From positions 372,001 to 436,000 of the forward strand of contig JACGCM010002082.1 in NCBI GenBank assembly GCA_014058105.1: a stretch of DNA of 64,000 nucleotides, given 5' to 3'. The stretch is from Kingdonia uniflora (taxonomy: Eukaryota; Streptophyta; Magnoliopsida; Ranunculales; Circaeasteraceae). The notes beneath the pieces were generated by a model. That model searched no databases, was not told the origin of the DNA, and worked only from the letters and a program-made list of their open reading frames with translations. A program made the position numbers and the translations under genes. Of the stretch, positions 52,953 through 63,813 are shown piece by piece. Each line of letters opens with the position of its first letter. Position 1 is the stretch's first letter.

Positions 52953-55741
52953 CTAGAGTAATGCAACATACAAGTAAAATATATCTTGCACTTTTCTATC
53001 ATGTAGCTCCACTTGCGAAGTCACCAGGGACGCTGAGGTGTCTTTCTTCTTAGTGAGCTCATTCTCTAATTCTATTATTCAGAGGCGCATATCCTTATGT
53101 TCCTTCAAACATTACTTTGCTTGTATAAATTTGTCCTACATTGATCCATATAGTTACAGTTCACAAATCCCTCACAATCATACAACAAAAGAGTCAACAA
53201 TTTTACTCTACCTTATTATTCTCATTCGCATTCTCTGGGTTCATAATATCATCCACTTGGTTCTCCCGCTCAGTTTGGGAAGAGATACCATCCAACCCTC
53301 TTACAACTCAAGCCCCATCAACTTCATCCTCTTCTTCAACGTAAGTATCCTCCATGATGTCATTCACCTCAGCTTTAGAGTACCACATTTTGAGGAGGTG
53401 GCGCCCAAGTTTGTCACGCTGGAGTACCATCTCATTCAGATTCTTCTGTGATTCTTTTGTCAGTTCAATAATCTCCACTTCTTGTGTAGCCTTCACAGAA
53501 GCCAATCGCTTAGCCTCCCAAACCAAATCGGACTTTAATTGAGCTACCTTCATCTCGAGCTCTGCCTTCCTACTCTTTAGCTTGACTTTCTCCTCCTCCG
53601 TCCCGAGGCAAATCCCCTTCATCAAACGAGCAGCCTACGCAAAAAAAACAAATTGATCACTTTTTTAGGCTTGAATTACTATACATAATTCAGAAAACAT
53701 TCGAATCATCAAACTTACCACTTTTCTCATTTGCTCCACACATTTGCAAGCTACAAGCATCACCCTGTCCTTCAAAGCTTTCAACTCGTCTTCACCAAGT
53801 TTATTTTTTGTGCCCTTCGCCCCAATCAGTTCAGAAGAAGGGTCTACCCTTCTCTTTTTCGTCCCTCTTTCAACCTCACCACTTCCTGAGGTTCCGAGGT
53901 CGAGTCACACTTCAACATCTTCTTCATCGAAATGTTCGAGCTAGCTTGCTCGGCGTGGTAAACTCTGGAACATCCACAAAATCTACTGCAGAGGCATTTG
54001 GCAAAACTACTCGTCTCTCTCCATCATCCCCCCTCTTCTTGCTGCTGGCAACACTTGTCATTAGTCTCGCTTCTTGAGACTTTTAAACTTTCTCAGACCT
54101 GCTGTTAGCTCGTTTATTCCTATTAATACCGAGTTCATTCAGTACTACCTCGAGCTCAACCCCTTCCTGGGCAATAGTATCTAACAGGGACTTCTTCTTC
54201 TTCACCTTCGATAGAGGACCTGTAAAAAAAAAACACATTATCAACAACAAAACAACATTCAATTTCAGCAGTTCAATATTATACGTTATTACATTTATTT
54301 TGTTTCACAGTTCTACACAGAAGTTCCATGGGTTCTTCATCATCTCTCTGAAGGCAACCACCATTCAGCCAAATCACATTATCATCCACATTCAACCTGC
54401 TGAGCTTAGATCAAAGAAAAAAGGTCAAGACGAGCTCGCAAACAAATATGCCCCCTCACTTGCAGAATAATTCTTCACTCCAAAAAACTGCAACTCATCT
54501 TCAGGAGAAATTTTCCTCCCATAACTAATTCAAACTCTCACAAACATTTATTACCTCCCACATGTTCTCGTTCAATTGGGCCGGACATGCCCCTATGACA
54601 TTCATTATCACTTTTACAAGATTATTTGGGGGCAGACTCAACCTATACTCCAATTGTGACTGGTAACATAGAAAACCCTCTTCCAGGTTGCCCTGGACAT
54701 TCCCATCATAATACTCCAAGGAGATCAATTCATCTAAACCCCTTTCTTACCTCTCCTTCTCTAAATTAGCCAGCAGAAAAAAAAATGTTCCTCCCTAGAT
54801 TCTACTATACATCATCTAAACTACCTACCGACATGTTCAACAAAGTTCAGCCATCTTCCCCTATAAGAGCCTTGGATTTACAAAACTCTCTAAACACATT
54901 GGAGTTCTAAGGATATGATACATATTGTCCAGGGAAATCTGGAAATTGAACCAATCCTACTTCATTTTCCCTATCAGATTCTATATTTTCTGACTCAGCC
55001 GAACGATCAGAGGTCGACGCCTCCATCACAGGGGAAGTCTCCATCACAACTACAAATCTAAGATAAGGCTTAATTCTACACAAATCCTTATCACACTCTA
55101 CCAACATACAGGTCCAGGTACTCTATCATTATCTATTACACATACATCATACATATACGTATATCATTCATATCTCTTTTGGAAACATATATCAGACCGA
55201 TTTTTATAGGTTACTATAAATAGTAATTTTTCCAAATTTAAAAACCACAAAAAAAAAATCAAAACACATATCAACAATATCATGATCATCCATTAACCTT
55301 TAACGTCAAAAAACGAATCTCAAGTGGCGCCAAATCCTTCCTTCACAGTACTACTATACAACCACCTTCATGACTCAGTCTCTACAACCTTCCCTCACCT
55401 TGATTGTTGATCACTCTGGTAAAATCACTCAAAAGAATCTCTACTATTTTTTCTCTTTCCTCTCTCAATGTTCTTCAATTTTTCAGAAGTTGATAAACAT
55501 TTCAATAAAAAAGATGGAACATTATTTATAGTCTTTCTCTCTCTCTCTCTAACTGCTGGGAGTTATTGGGCCTCGCACGAGCCACCCTCAGTTTTGGAAC
55601 TGAGTCGTCCCTTTCACAATTAATGTCAGACATTTTGTACCTTTTGGGAGAAAACACATTCCCATCATTACCCCCTGCCCTATATTTTATTATATTCTCA
55701 TCTCTATTGTACAAATCTTTCTCTGTCCTCCCCACACTCAT
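52953..55741 (-). pseudogene. Element A: antisense five-exon gene as3
   Basis: Exons on the minus strand: 55741-55298 (MSVGRTEKDLYNRDENIIKY), 55049-54299, 54219-53719, 53634-53212 and 53102-52953 (...LYVALL-stop). Introns are 248, 79, 84 and 109 bp; donors GTTAAT, ATAAAT (decayed), GTAAGT and GTAGAG. Joins keep phases 1, 1, 0 and 0. Exon 2 includes LEYYDGNVQGNLEEGFLCYQ and MNENMWEVINVCESLN; exons 3-4 INRNKRANSRSEKV, then MKGICLGTEEEKVKLKSRKA and a coiled coil. Exons 4 and 5 (423 and 150 bp) are almost the size of C's (428 and 149 bp). About 756 codons if joined. Scattered stops make this copy inactive. Confidence 0.72.
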
Positions 55742-55833
55742 GATGACTCAACACTTATACGCAATCAAACTTTCTTTGCACTAACACAAGAGATAAAAAA
55801 CAAAGATACCTATTTTTTATATTTTGGCTACTA

Positions 55834-55843
55834 CTACTTATAG
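55834..55843 (-). promoter_or_regulatory. Antisense TATA box of as3, element A
   Basis: Minus-strand CTATAAGTAG, identical to element C's at 35139-35148 and at the same distance (93-102 bp) from the ATG at 55741. Confidence 0.6.
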
Positions 55844-55982
55844 AAGTGCTGACATCATTTCCAAAGTTCTAACATTTCAAAAATTCAAATTCTTTATTCA
55901 AAACAGTCACAACAACATTTGCAACAAAATGGGACAGATTCGAACTTCATTCTAATTACATTTCCTTGACAGTTATTTGACC

Positions 55983-56351
55983 TCATACAATTCGCTCCTT
56001 CACATAATTATACCTAAAACATCCCAGATGCCGTGGGGAGCCACACCTGATCAGTACGCCTCCGCCAATCCTCACATCTTCTAGCTTGATCTCTTCTTTG
56101 GCAATTAGTCTCGCAACCTCTTTTTGAGCTGAAGGCTTCACAATCACTTCCCGTAATAGTTTATCATAGAACCAACGTCCTAACTCAAGTTCCCTATCCA
56201 TCCAATCTAAAGCTTTAAACTGATACTCAGACACTAGCAAGTCAACATCATAATCTAGCAAACCAAAGATCCACTCTCGTACTTTAGCTATCTTAATTGT
56301 CAATCGTCCATTAGCGGCATAACTAATTCTCTCAGATCTATTGCACACCAT
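55983..56351 (-). pseudogene. Element A: small antisense ORF as2 (intact frame)
   Basis: 122 codons, uninterrupted: MVCNRSERISYAANGRLTIK, VREWIFGLLDYDVDLLVSEY, DRELELGRWFYDKLLREVIV and IKLEDVRIGGGVLIRCGSPR. Element C's copy (35715-35360) has the same landmarks with one early stop. A minus-strand TATATATAGGG (56388-56398) lies 37-47 bp upstream of the ATG. No similarity to a named domain is recognised. It is the only antisense ORF in A with no visible damage. Confidence 0.62.
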
Positions 56352-56398
56352 CTTCTATACCTTCCTCCTATCTACACACATTTTTCCCCCTATATATA

Positions 56399-56890
56399 CA
56401 ATTTTCTAGATTACTTCAAATCCCCCACAATTTGCATTTATATTCTATTTTTTCACAACAACAAACCCTAATATCCTGATAAGAAATTATTTGAACTTAT
56501 CTATCCACGTCGACCTCTGTGAATTTGACCTACCTCATTTCAAGCTTATTTCGCCACATTCCAATATTTCAAGGAGATCCCCCTAAGCTCAAATTTCAAT
56601 CTCTACATATTCTAAAGACTTCTACAATTACCTTCCCACAATAAAATTAAGTTCTTAAATTCAAAAAAAGTTTTTACACATCTTTTATTTCACAAACACA
56701 TTTTAACAGCTCGATTGCTATAATATACTTTGTAGATCACTTGTTTATATTACATTTCATCCTCTAATCATATATCCCCAAATTACTCATAGCTCGATTG
56801 CAATCACAAGAGTTAATTTTATCTATCAATATAGAATTTGAATAAACATTTTTTATTATGCTCGAATATAAATTACAAGTATTTTACAGA
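56399..56890. other. Element A: non-coding stretch
   Basis: AT-rich, collinear with 35740-35859 and 48899-49300 of element C with F removed. No gene. Confidence 0.45.
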
Positions 56891-56904
56891 TAACAAGTCT
56901 TTCA
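56891..56904. repeat. LINE2 target-site duplication, left copy
   Basis: 'taacaagtctttca' here and 'taacaactcattca' at 62099-62112 agree at 12 of 14 positions. Both lie within A's 27-bp repeats. Confidence 0.72.
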
Positions 56905-57860
56905 CTATCCAATTAGAGTGTGACAAAGATAAACTGTATGCTTGGGGAGGAGGTTCATGGATTTTTTATGGTCAATGGCTTCGATTAACCCCTTGGACTC
57001 AGAACTTTAGCCCCTCCACTCAAAAAAATTCTTGTGCCCTTGTTTGGATTCAGTTTTTGGGGCTTGGAATGGAATATTGGAAGGATAAATCCCTTCTGTC
57101 TATTGCCAGAACTGTTGGTAGACCGGTTTAAGTGGATGAGAATACTCTGAAAGGCAGAACTGGGTTTTATGTAAGCGTGCTCACCGAAATTGATCTAGCC
57201 AAACCCATTCCATCTAAAATCATTATTGAGGCTGAAGATGAAGGCTTTATGCAAGAAGTGGTGCTTGGACATCTACCTAAGTTCTGTAACAACTGCAAGG
57301 TCATTGGCCATGTGGTGTATGAGTGTAGGGAGCTGACTAAAATGAGAAAAGAGGAAGAGAAAAAGAATGAACAAAAGGAAGGGGCAGAGGGAACTCAAAA
57401 GAAAAAAAGGAAGAACAAAAAAAATAATAAGAAGAATAAGGACAGTGATAAAGATGAGCAAGTTCAAGGCAAAGAGAAGGAGAAAGTGGATATAGGAAGT
57501 GGGGTTCATCAGGGTGCTTCTGAAGCGGGCGGTAATCTTGAAGAAGGGGTCAAGGAAGGGGTATGCTCTCCAACCTCTTTTGGTATTAACGTTCCTCCTG
57601 CTCAGTGCTCTATCCCACTAGATACTCTTGCTATTATGCCTGTGGTGGCAGAAATTTAGGCTGATTTAGTTGACTTGGATAAGGAAGATGGATTGAGTAA
57701 AGAAGAAGAGCTCGATTCTGATAAGGTGGATGATGGTTTTGTGACACCGGTAAAGGTATTTGATCATATAGAGGCTTCAAAGGCTTGGGTTACAGTATCT
57801 AAGAAGAAGAGAACCAATAAGACTAAGAACGCTATTAAGGGGAACCCTTCTCTTACTTGA
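56905..57860 (+). pseudogene. LINE2 ORF1 (partial DUF4283, CCHC knuckle)
   Basis: LECDKDKLYAWGGGSWIFYG and LVWIQFLGLGMEYWKDKSLL are the second half of DUF4283; the first half is absent by 5' truncation. After a stop at 57129 follow ADPVDE-like GRTGFYVSVLTEIDLAKPIP and CNNCKVIGHVVYEC (about 57288-57330; C-x2-C-x4-H-x4-C). Then come a very lysine-rich tract (RKNKKNNKKNKDSD, about 57400-57450) and the C-terminal SKAWVTVSKKKR. The protein binds RNA in the family. Stops at 57129 and 57657. Confidence 0.82.
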
Positions 57861-57895
57861 TCTAAGTCTGCAACCATTTTCAAACACATGAAGTA

Positions 57896-58945
57896 ATGGA
57901 GCTCCTATATTGGAACTGCAGGGGGATAGGGAACCCTAAAAGCAAAAACACCCTTAAGAAGTTGGTTAAAGAAGGTAAGCCATCGATTTTTGCTCTAGCT
58001 GAGCTGAAAGTGGATGCTTGTATTAGTAATATCTTTAAGTTAGGGATGAAAGAGTATAGAGTGGACTTGATTTGTAATGAGAATGGTGGGGCTTCTAATT
58101 TGTAGATTTTATGGAAATTAGGGTGTACCAAACCTGTGGTGCTATCTTCTAGTGATCAACAAATTACGGTATGGTTTGAAGATGTTATGTTGACGCTCAT
58201 TCACGCCAATTACGATATTGCTAGAAGGACTTTGTGGAGAGACTTGGTGATTATTAATGGTATTAAGGCTCCTTGGCTGGTGGTAGGAGACTTTAAAGCG
58301 ATTTTAAGCAGTGGTGAAAAGAAAGGTGGTGTTCCCTCCAGTAATACTGTTATTTCAGACTTTTAGAAATGTGTAAATGCCTTGAAGCTAATCCAATGCA
58401 CCAGAAAGGGCCTTAATTTCACTTGGTGCAATATGCAAAGAGGGAATAACAGGATCCTTATGTTGCTAGATAAAATCTTCATGAATTCTAAATGGGCTGA
58501 GAAGTTTGAGAATGGGAATTACAAGGTTCATCCCAGAGTGAATTCTGACCACTCTCCATTGGTGGGGAAGTATGTGGGCATCCCTCGACCTAGAAACTGC
58601 CCGCTCAAGTTCTGTAAGATGTGGTTGTGTCATGAAGGCTTCAAGATAGTGGTTAAGGAGGCTTGGAACTTGGGTAATGTGGGGGGTCCTCTTCTCAGTC
58701 TGAGCAGGAAGCTGAAAGTGGTTAAGGCTGCTATCCAGAAATGGAGTCGAGAGGTTTTTGGGCATTCTGATCAGAATATTAAGCATATCAATGCAGAGAT
58801 TAAAGTTGTGCATAGAGATATGGAGCATGATGTCTCAAATGATGACCTTTCGGCGAAACTGACTGCCCTCAACACTAGTTTGAATAAAGCTATGCTTGAT
58901 CAAGAGATTCTTTGGAAACAAAAATCTAGGGTGAGGTGGCACTAG
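57896..58945 (+). pseudogene. LINE2 ORF2: AP endonuclease domain
   Basis: It starts at 57896 with MELLYWNCRGIGNPKSKNTL (N-C-R-G-I-G). Then FALAELKVDA (Glu), stop at 58103, LVVGDFKAILSSGEK (GDFN motif with Asn changed to Lys, about 58280), stop at 58364, LDKIFMNSKW (L-D-R-x-x-x-N/S-x-x-W) and NSDHSPLVG (S-D-H, about 58540). The order and spacing are those of L1 endonucleases. It joins the RT through KSRVRWH, a stop at 58942 and a frame change near 59000. Confidence 0.82.
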
Positions 58946-59003
58946 GCCAGAGACAAGAATTTTGCATATTTCCATGCCCTCATGAGGACTAAAAAAAGAG
59001 AAG

Positions 59004-60707
59004 ATGCTTATACATAGTATTATAACTGAAGAGGGAGTGGTTCTCCAGGATCAAGAGCTTATTAAGCAGTATGTTGTGTCATTCATCTCCAATAAGATTA
59101 AGGAAACTGGTTGTGTGGTTGACCCTGGGTTGATGAAGTTGGTCCCAAATCTGGTGCAGGAAGGAGACAACATTCAATTTTGTGCTATTCCTTGTGATAA
59201 TGAGATTAAGGAGACTATTTTTGGTATGGACCCTAATAGTTCCCCAGGTCCTTATGGGTTTTCTGGATGCTTCTTTCAGCATTGTTGGAGCATCATAGGG
59301 AGTGATGTGTGTCGAGCTATTAAGTCTTTCTTCAGGGAAGGTATAATCCCAAATGGTTTTAATTGCAGTTTCTCTGTTTTGATCCCTAAAATTAAAGATG
59401 CATCATCGTTCAACCAGTATAGACCTATATGCTTGAGCAACTTTGCCTTTAAAATCATTACAAATATCCTTGCGAACAAGCTTCAAAGTGTGGTCCATAA
59501 GATCGCTTCTCCTGAGCAGAGTGCCTTCATAAAAGGCAGGAATGTACACAACAACATTGGTCTTGCTTCAAAAATGATGAATGAGCTTAAGAAAAAGAGG
59601 TTTGGTGGTAATATCGCTTTAAAAGTAGATATTACTCAAGCTTATGATACATTGAGCTGGGATTTCCTTATGCAGGTGCTTGATAGATTTAGGTTCTCCA
59701 GTACTTGGTGCAACTGGATCCTTTGCTTTCTCAGAAGCTCTCAAGTGTCTGTTTTTGTGAATGGAGGAACTTGTGGGTTTTTTAAAGATGGTAGAGGGCT
59801 TCGGCAGGGTGACCCCATTTCTCCTCTTCTGTTTGCTTTAGCTGAAGATGTGCTTAGTAGAGGGTTGCAAGCTTTGAGGGTGAGTAATGTGGTTAAACCT
59901 ATGGCAGTGATAAGAGGCGTGCCTAGCCCCACTCATCTCTTATTTGTGGACAATATTATGGTATTCGCGAATGGCACTATACAAGGTCTGAAGGGTATTG
60001 GGAAGTTGTTTCAAAGATATCAAGCATCTTCTGGGAAGGTGGTGCATAAAGAGATGAGAAAGATTTTCATGGGGTCTGTCAACGGTAGAAGAAAAGATCG
60101 TATTATTTTTTTGTTTGATTTTATGGTTGGGTCCTTTCCCGAGAATTATCTGGGCATTCCTCTTATCCAAGACAGGGTAACCAAGCATACGATTTTTCCG
60201 TTACTGGACAAGATTCGAGCTCGAGCTAGTAGTTGGGCAGGTGGGCTCCTGTTCTTTCAAGGTAGGGCTACTCTTGTAAAGTTTGTCCTTTGTAGCTTGC
60301 CTGTCTGCAATATGGATGTGTACAAGTGGCCTCAAAGTGTGATTAAAGAAGGGGAAAGAATATTAAGAAACTTCATGTGGTTAGGAAACCCCAACATTTG
60401 TAAATTCCATACTATTGCCTGGAAGAAGGTGTGCAGGCTTGTCACAGAGGGTGGCTTGGGTATTCAAATATTGGGGGAGATTAATGAGGCCTTGCTGATG
60501 AAGCAAGCTTGGGTCCTTTTGGATCGTCAGTCTGAGTGGTCTAAGTTCATGCATGCTAAATTATTTACCAAATTTGGAGAGATTGTGTGCTATGCACATG
60601 GGTCCTCAATGTGGAAGGGAATATCTTTGGCTCTCTCTCGTGTCGCTAATAAATGTTCGTGGTTGGTGGGAGATGGCAAAGATATTGATATTTGGAGAGA
60701 CTGTTGA
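59004..60707 (+). pseudogene. LINE2 ORF2: reverse transcriptase (active-site FADD changed to FVDN)
   Basis: A 567-codon open block. Landmarks: MDPNSSPGPYGFSGCFFQ, FSVLIPKIKDASSFNQYRPI, FKIITNILANKLQSVV, SAFIKGRNVHNNIGLASKMM, LKVDITQAYDTLSWDFL (motif A Asp kept), RGLRQGDPISPLLFALAEDV (motif B) and THLLFVDNIMVFANG, where the FADD catalytic box reads FVDN: the second Asp is Asn (GAC to AAT/AAC type change). EIYLGIPL-like NYLGIPLIQDRVT and GRATLVKFVL follow. Despite the long frame the polymerase would be inactive. Confidence 0.9.
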
Positions 60708-61500
60708 GGCTCTTGGCCATCTATCAAAGATACTTTGCCCCTTCTTAAAGATTGGAAGAGCACTAAGAATATTCTATCTGAGATGATTGTTAATGGCACT
60801 TGGGTTGTGAATGAGTCTTTGGCCCCAGTCCTTGTTCAGGTTGGTATTAATACTTATGATGTGTCGATTGTTACAGGTGACAGAGATAAACTTATATGGA
60901 GGCCTGACCTTCAAGGAAAATTCATTACAAAATTTGCCTTTAATAGTATTCGAGAGTGAGTCAATACTGTTTGGTGGCATAAGTTTGTCTGGAAGAAATG
61001 CATTCATCCCAGAGTGTCTTTCTTTGCCTGGAGAGTTTGCTGGACTGTTTAGGCCACAGATGACATTCTTATGAAGAAAGGAATTGTTTCATGCTCTTGT
61101 TGCTGCATGTGTATGAATAATGCCAAAACTGTTGATCATCTGCTTTGGACTTGTTCTAAACCTCAAAAGCTCTGGGAGTGGCTTGCTAACCTGTTCCAGT
61201 CTTCTTGCCCTTCTCTTAATAATAAAGACCTGTTGCAACAATCTCTTTCTTTCAGCTCTTATTTTGGGAATCTTTGGCTTGGGGGTGTATGGGGCACTTG
61301 CCTTGCAATATGGAAAGCTAGGAATGCTTGTATATTTGATAATGTAAAGTAGAATGAGCAGACGATGAAAATGAGGATTATGAGTGCTATCCAAGATGCT
61401 GCTACTCTTTCTATTGGGTGCATGCATAATAGTACCTTTGACCTCCAGATAATTGCCAAGTTGGGGGTCCTGTCTAAAGTTAGGAAGCCTAGCAAAGTTT
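60708..61500 (+). pseudogene. LINE2 ORF2: zinc-finger (zf-RVT) region
   Basis: It reads LIWRPDLQGKFITKFAFNSI (about 60890), stop, WWHKFVWKKCIHPRVSFFAW, then MKKGIVSCSCCCMCMNNAKT and VDHLLWTCSKPQKLW (about 61130-61180) for the C-x-x-C ... H-x-x-x-x-C module, and WGTCLAIWKARNACIFDN (the W-x-x-R-N-x-x-x-F motif). Stops at 60708, 60958, 61050 and 61350. Confidence 0.8.
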
Positions 61501-61505
61501 GAAGT

Positions 61506-61890
61506 GTGTATTGGTGCTTACCTGAATTGGGGGAAGTTAAAATCAACTCTGACGGAGCTACTCTTGGGAACCCAGGTAAGGGTGGGGCTGGTGCTGTCTT
61601 TCAAGCTTCGGATGGGGAGGTGTTGAGAGTTATCTCGGTGGGTTTGCCTTTCGTTACTAGCTTTATTGCCGAGTGCTCTGCTATCAGAGAGAGCCTTGAG
61701 CATTGCTTGAGCATTACTTTAGCATAGGTTGGGAGATTGCCTGGGTTGAGGGAGACTCGGTGGCTACCATTCAAGCCTTTTCTAATGATGTGATTCCTTA
61801 GGTGTTGGATGCTAGATGGAAAAATGTGAGAAAAAAGATTTGAAGAATTAGATTCTATATGGAGGGAAGCAAATTTTGGTGAAGATTGTA
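61506..61890 (+). pseudogene. LINE2 ORF2: RNase H domain
   Basis: GEVKINSDGATLGNPGKGGA (first Asp, about 61550), VFQASDGEVLRVISVGLPF, FIAECSAIRESLEHC (Glu), then after a stop/frame change GDSVATIQAFS-like residues (about 61765, third Asp) and NFGEDCMSKKV (about 61870-61900), the eroded end motif. Same layout as LINE1 and LINE3. Confidence 0.82.
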
Positions 61891-62098
61891 TGTCTAAAAA
61901 AGTTTGTTTCTTGTTAAAGGGTGAGAGAGTGACATATGTAAGGCGGCCCCACTTTCATAAAGTGGAGGAATCCATGAGAGAGTATTATAGATTTGACAAA
62001 GTGCCCATGGTGCCTCGTAGGGGGCCTCTTCTAGGAGCTTGTGTGTATTCTTTTTTCTCTCTCTATAATAATCTTTAGTGCTTACTTTGCAAAAAAAA
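61891..62098 (+). other. LINE2 3'UTR and poly(A)
   Basis: Short non-coding tail ending 'ctttgcaaaaaaaa' followed by the target duplication. LINE1's tail (as minus strand) ends in the same way, '...tttttgcaaaaaaa'-like, consistent with related families. Confidence 0.7.
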
Positions 62099-62225
62099 TA
62101 ACAACTCATTCAGGTACTTTATAGATAACAAGCCTTTTAGGTACTTTACAGATAACAAGTCCTTCAGGTACTTCACAGATAGAAAGTCTTTCAGGTACTC
62201 CGAAAATAACAAATTCTTTAGCTCA
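62099..62225. repeat. Element A: 27-28 bp tandem repeats beside LINE2
   Basis: 'aggtac' at about 62112, 62140, 62167 and 62194 (spacings 28, 27, 27). Unit: 'aggtactttacagataacaa' plus 'gtctttc'. One further copy lies left of LINE2 (56875-56904). Related to 49261-49430 of element C. Confidence 0.75.
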
Positions 62226-62229
62226 TTTG

Positions 62230-62861
62230 TCATCAGTGATGTTTCACTCTAAGAATCTTCTGAACCAAAGCAGGCATTGGAAAATACTGAGCATCCTCTT
62301 TCCTATGAGTTTGATCAAAGTCTAGACATGGAGCCGAACTTCAAATGGAAACTATAAAATAAAGGAAGTCAGTGCTTTAACCAATTCTTCAAACAGAAGG
62401 TCTTTTTAGAGCCAAGAAATGATGATGGTGCAGAAGCAGACTTCCAATCTCTGTCTCCCTTCTCCATTACCATTGTTGCCTCCTCTATATTCACCAACAT
62501 CAAAGAGTTGGTGGAGATGAAGAAGACCCTACCTTAAAATCTAATCCCATGCAAGATACAGGCAAAACTGCCCTGCAGTTATACCGGCCCCCACATCTGT
62601 TTCCTCAACCTTGTCCTCCGTAAGGATGCGGAGACACCTCCAACGTTACTCGCCTGTCAAGACAACGTAATAAAATCTCCACATATAGTAAAAATCTTCT
62701 TCAGCTTCAACCTCTTCTTCTTCTGACGTACCCTGATATGTCAGAGGAATAGGAATGGAGGTGGGCATCTCCAATGATTGGTCACCGAAGTATCTCAGCT
62801 TAAATTTTTAAATCTCCGCAGAAACTCTCTCTTCGTAAACCATTCTCCAAGTCTTCACCAT
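62230..62861 (-). pseudogene. Element A: LTR-proximal antisense ORF as1
   Basis: From ATG 62861: MVKTWRMVYEERVSAEI, a stop, FKLRYFGDQSLEMPTSIPIP, FYYMWRFYYVVLTGE, LRILTEDKVEETDVGAG, TAGQFCLYLAWD, LHLHQLFDVGEYRGGNNGNG and LEVCFCTII. It parallels element C's as1 (50037-49440) over about 140 codons and shares MxxKxxLFGDxxL with element B. It lies just inside the 3' LTR, reading away from it. Confidence 0.62.
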
Positions 62862-62927
62862 TATTAATCTAGACTCCAGATAATTTTTTAAAAACCGATG
62901 TACTTTCAAAATCCTCGGTACAGGTAA

Positions 62928-62937
62928 TATTTATATA
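62928..62937 (-). promoter_or_regulatory. Antisense TATA box of as1, element A
   Basis: Minus strand 'agttatataaatatta', 67-76 bp upstream of the as1 ATG at 62861; same spacing as in C and B. Confidence 0.63.
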
Positions 62938-63187
62938 ACTCTTGTATTTAATGCGCAGGTACGTTTCCAAAGTAGTCATTATTCAATACAGAGCCACTCT
63001 CAGAACCCCAAGCGCTGCATACATCAATATATCCATCATCATTCAATACAGACACATCCCACCACATAAAATAAATACCCATTTTCCATACCAGTCAAAT
63101 CAACATTAATACGTCATATCTTTTCAACTTCCAACACCACATATCCCCAGATTTTTTCTCAATCAAAGCCACTCATGACTTCAGTTG

Positions 63188-63199
63188 CGAGGGGGCGAT
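63188..63199 (+). other. Element A polypurine tract
   Basis: 'cgagggggcgat' adjoins the 3' LTR at 63200. Confidence 0.75.
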
Positions 63200-63813
63200 T
63201 ATAGGAACCTATCCCTCGACCTAACCCAATTCGAGCTATTTTCAACTCAAACTACCTACATATCAAACTCATGCATTTTTCACGTAACATAAAAAGTCAG
63301 CATTGACACCTACACCACGAACTGATAAAGAACGTGGGTCGAGCACAATAGAAAACCATGACCAAGTCAAAGACACTTATCTCTCATGAGCTCAACAGCT
63401 ACTCAGTCAACCACCACTTCCCATATTATTCGGAGAACGTACTTCAGCACAATAATGAACTGTGGGCAAGGCATATATAAGGAAAAAGTTCCAGAAGAGA
63501 CAAGGTCTAAAAAAATATACGATAAATCACCAGGAAAACTATATTTTCTATATTCTCAAACAACAAAGTTCTTATTTACAAGATCAAGTATTTCTAGTTT
63601 GAGAGATCACTTATAATAAGATATCAGCCTCAAGCAATAAAAGTTAATGTTACTAAAACCCTCAACCCGAGGTCGTGGTTTATTACCTATTCAAAGGTTT
63701 TCCACACTAAATTACCTGTGTCATTTCTTGTTTTATATTAGTTTTTGTCACAGGAACATTGATGTAAGAGCTCATTCCGAGCCATCTCAAGCTTACAGAA
63801 TTAGGCCATTACA
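63200..63813 (+). repeat. Element A 3' LTR
   Basis: 614 bp, TATAGGAACC...GGCCATTACA, homologous along its length to C's LTRs. TATA box at 63474-63480. A's 5' LTR is not in the window, so pairing and age cannot be checked. Confidence 0.88.

Larger units (their letters stand above)
56905..62098 (+). mobile_element. Plant L1-type LINE, 5'-truncated (LINE2, plus strand, 5.2 kb)
   Basis: It starts inside the ORF1 DUF4283 domain, then has a CCHC knuckle, ORF2 with endonuclease, RT, zinc-finger region and RNase H, and ends with a short poly(A) (62091-62098). Target duplications flank it. It is inserted between as1 and as2 of element A. Open blocks are longer than in LINE1 (567 codons in RT), so LINE2 is the younger-looking of the two. 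Confidence 0.9.
2898..63813 (+). mobile_element. Tat-lineage Ty3/gypsy element A (left part missing; host of B, C and LINE2)
   Basis: A is the outer retrotransposon of most of the window. Its pieces are: end of RT/RH, aRNH and integrase at 2898-5015; integrase C-terminus and 3'UTR at 17204-17988; rest of the 3'UTR and the antisense gene block at 50996-56904; LTR-proximal block at 62099-63199; and the 3' LTR at 63200-63813. When the insertions are removed, these pieces line up in order with element C, its close relative. The 5' LTR, gag, protease and most of RT lie left of the window, beyond the CACTA-like insertion. The five bases after the LTR are 'gtcat'; the matching upstream copy cannot be checked here. 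Confidence 0.85.
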
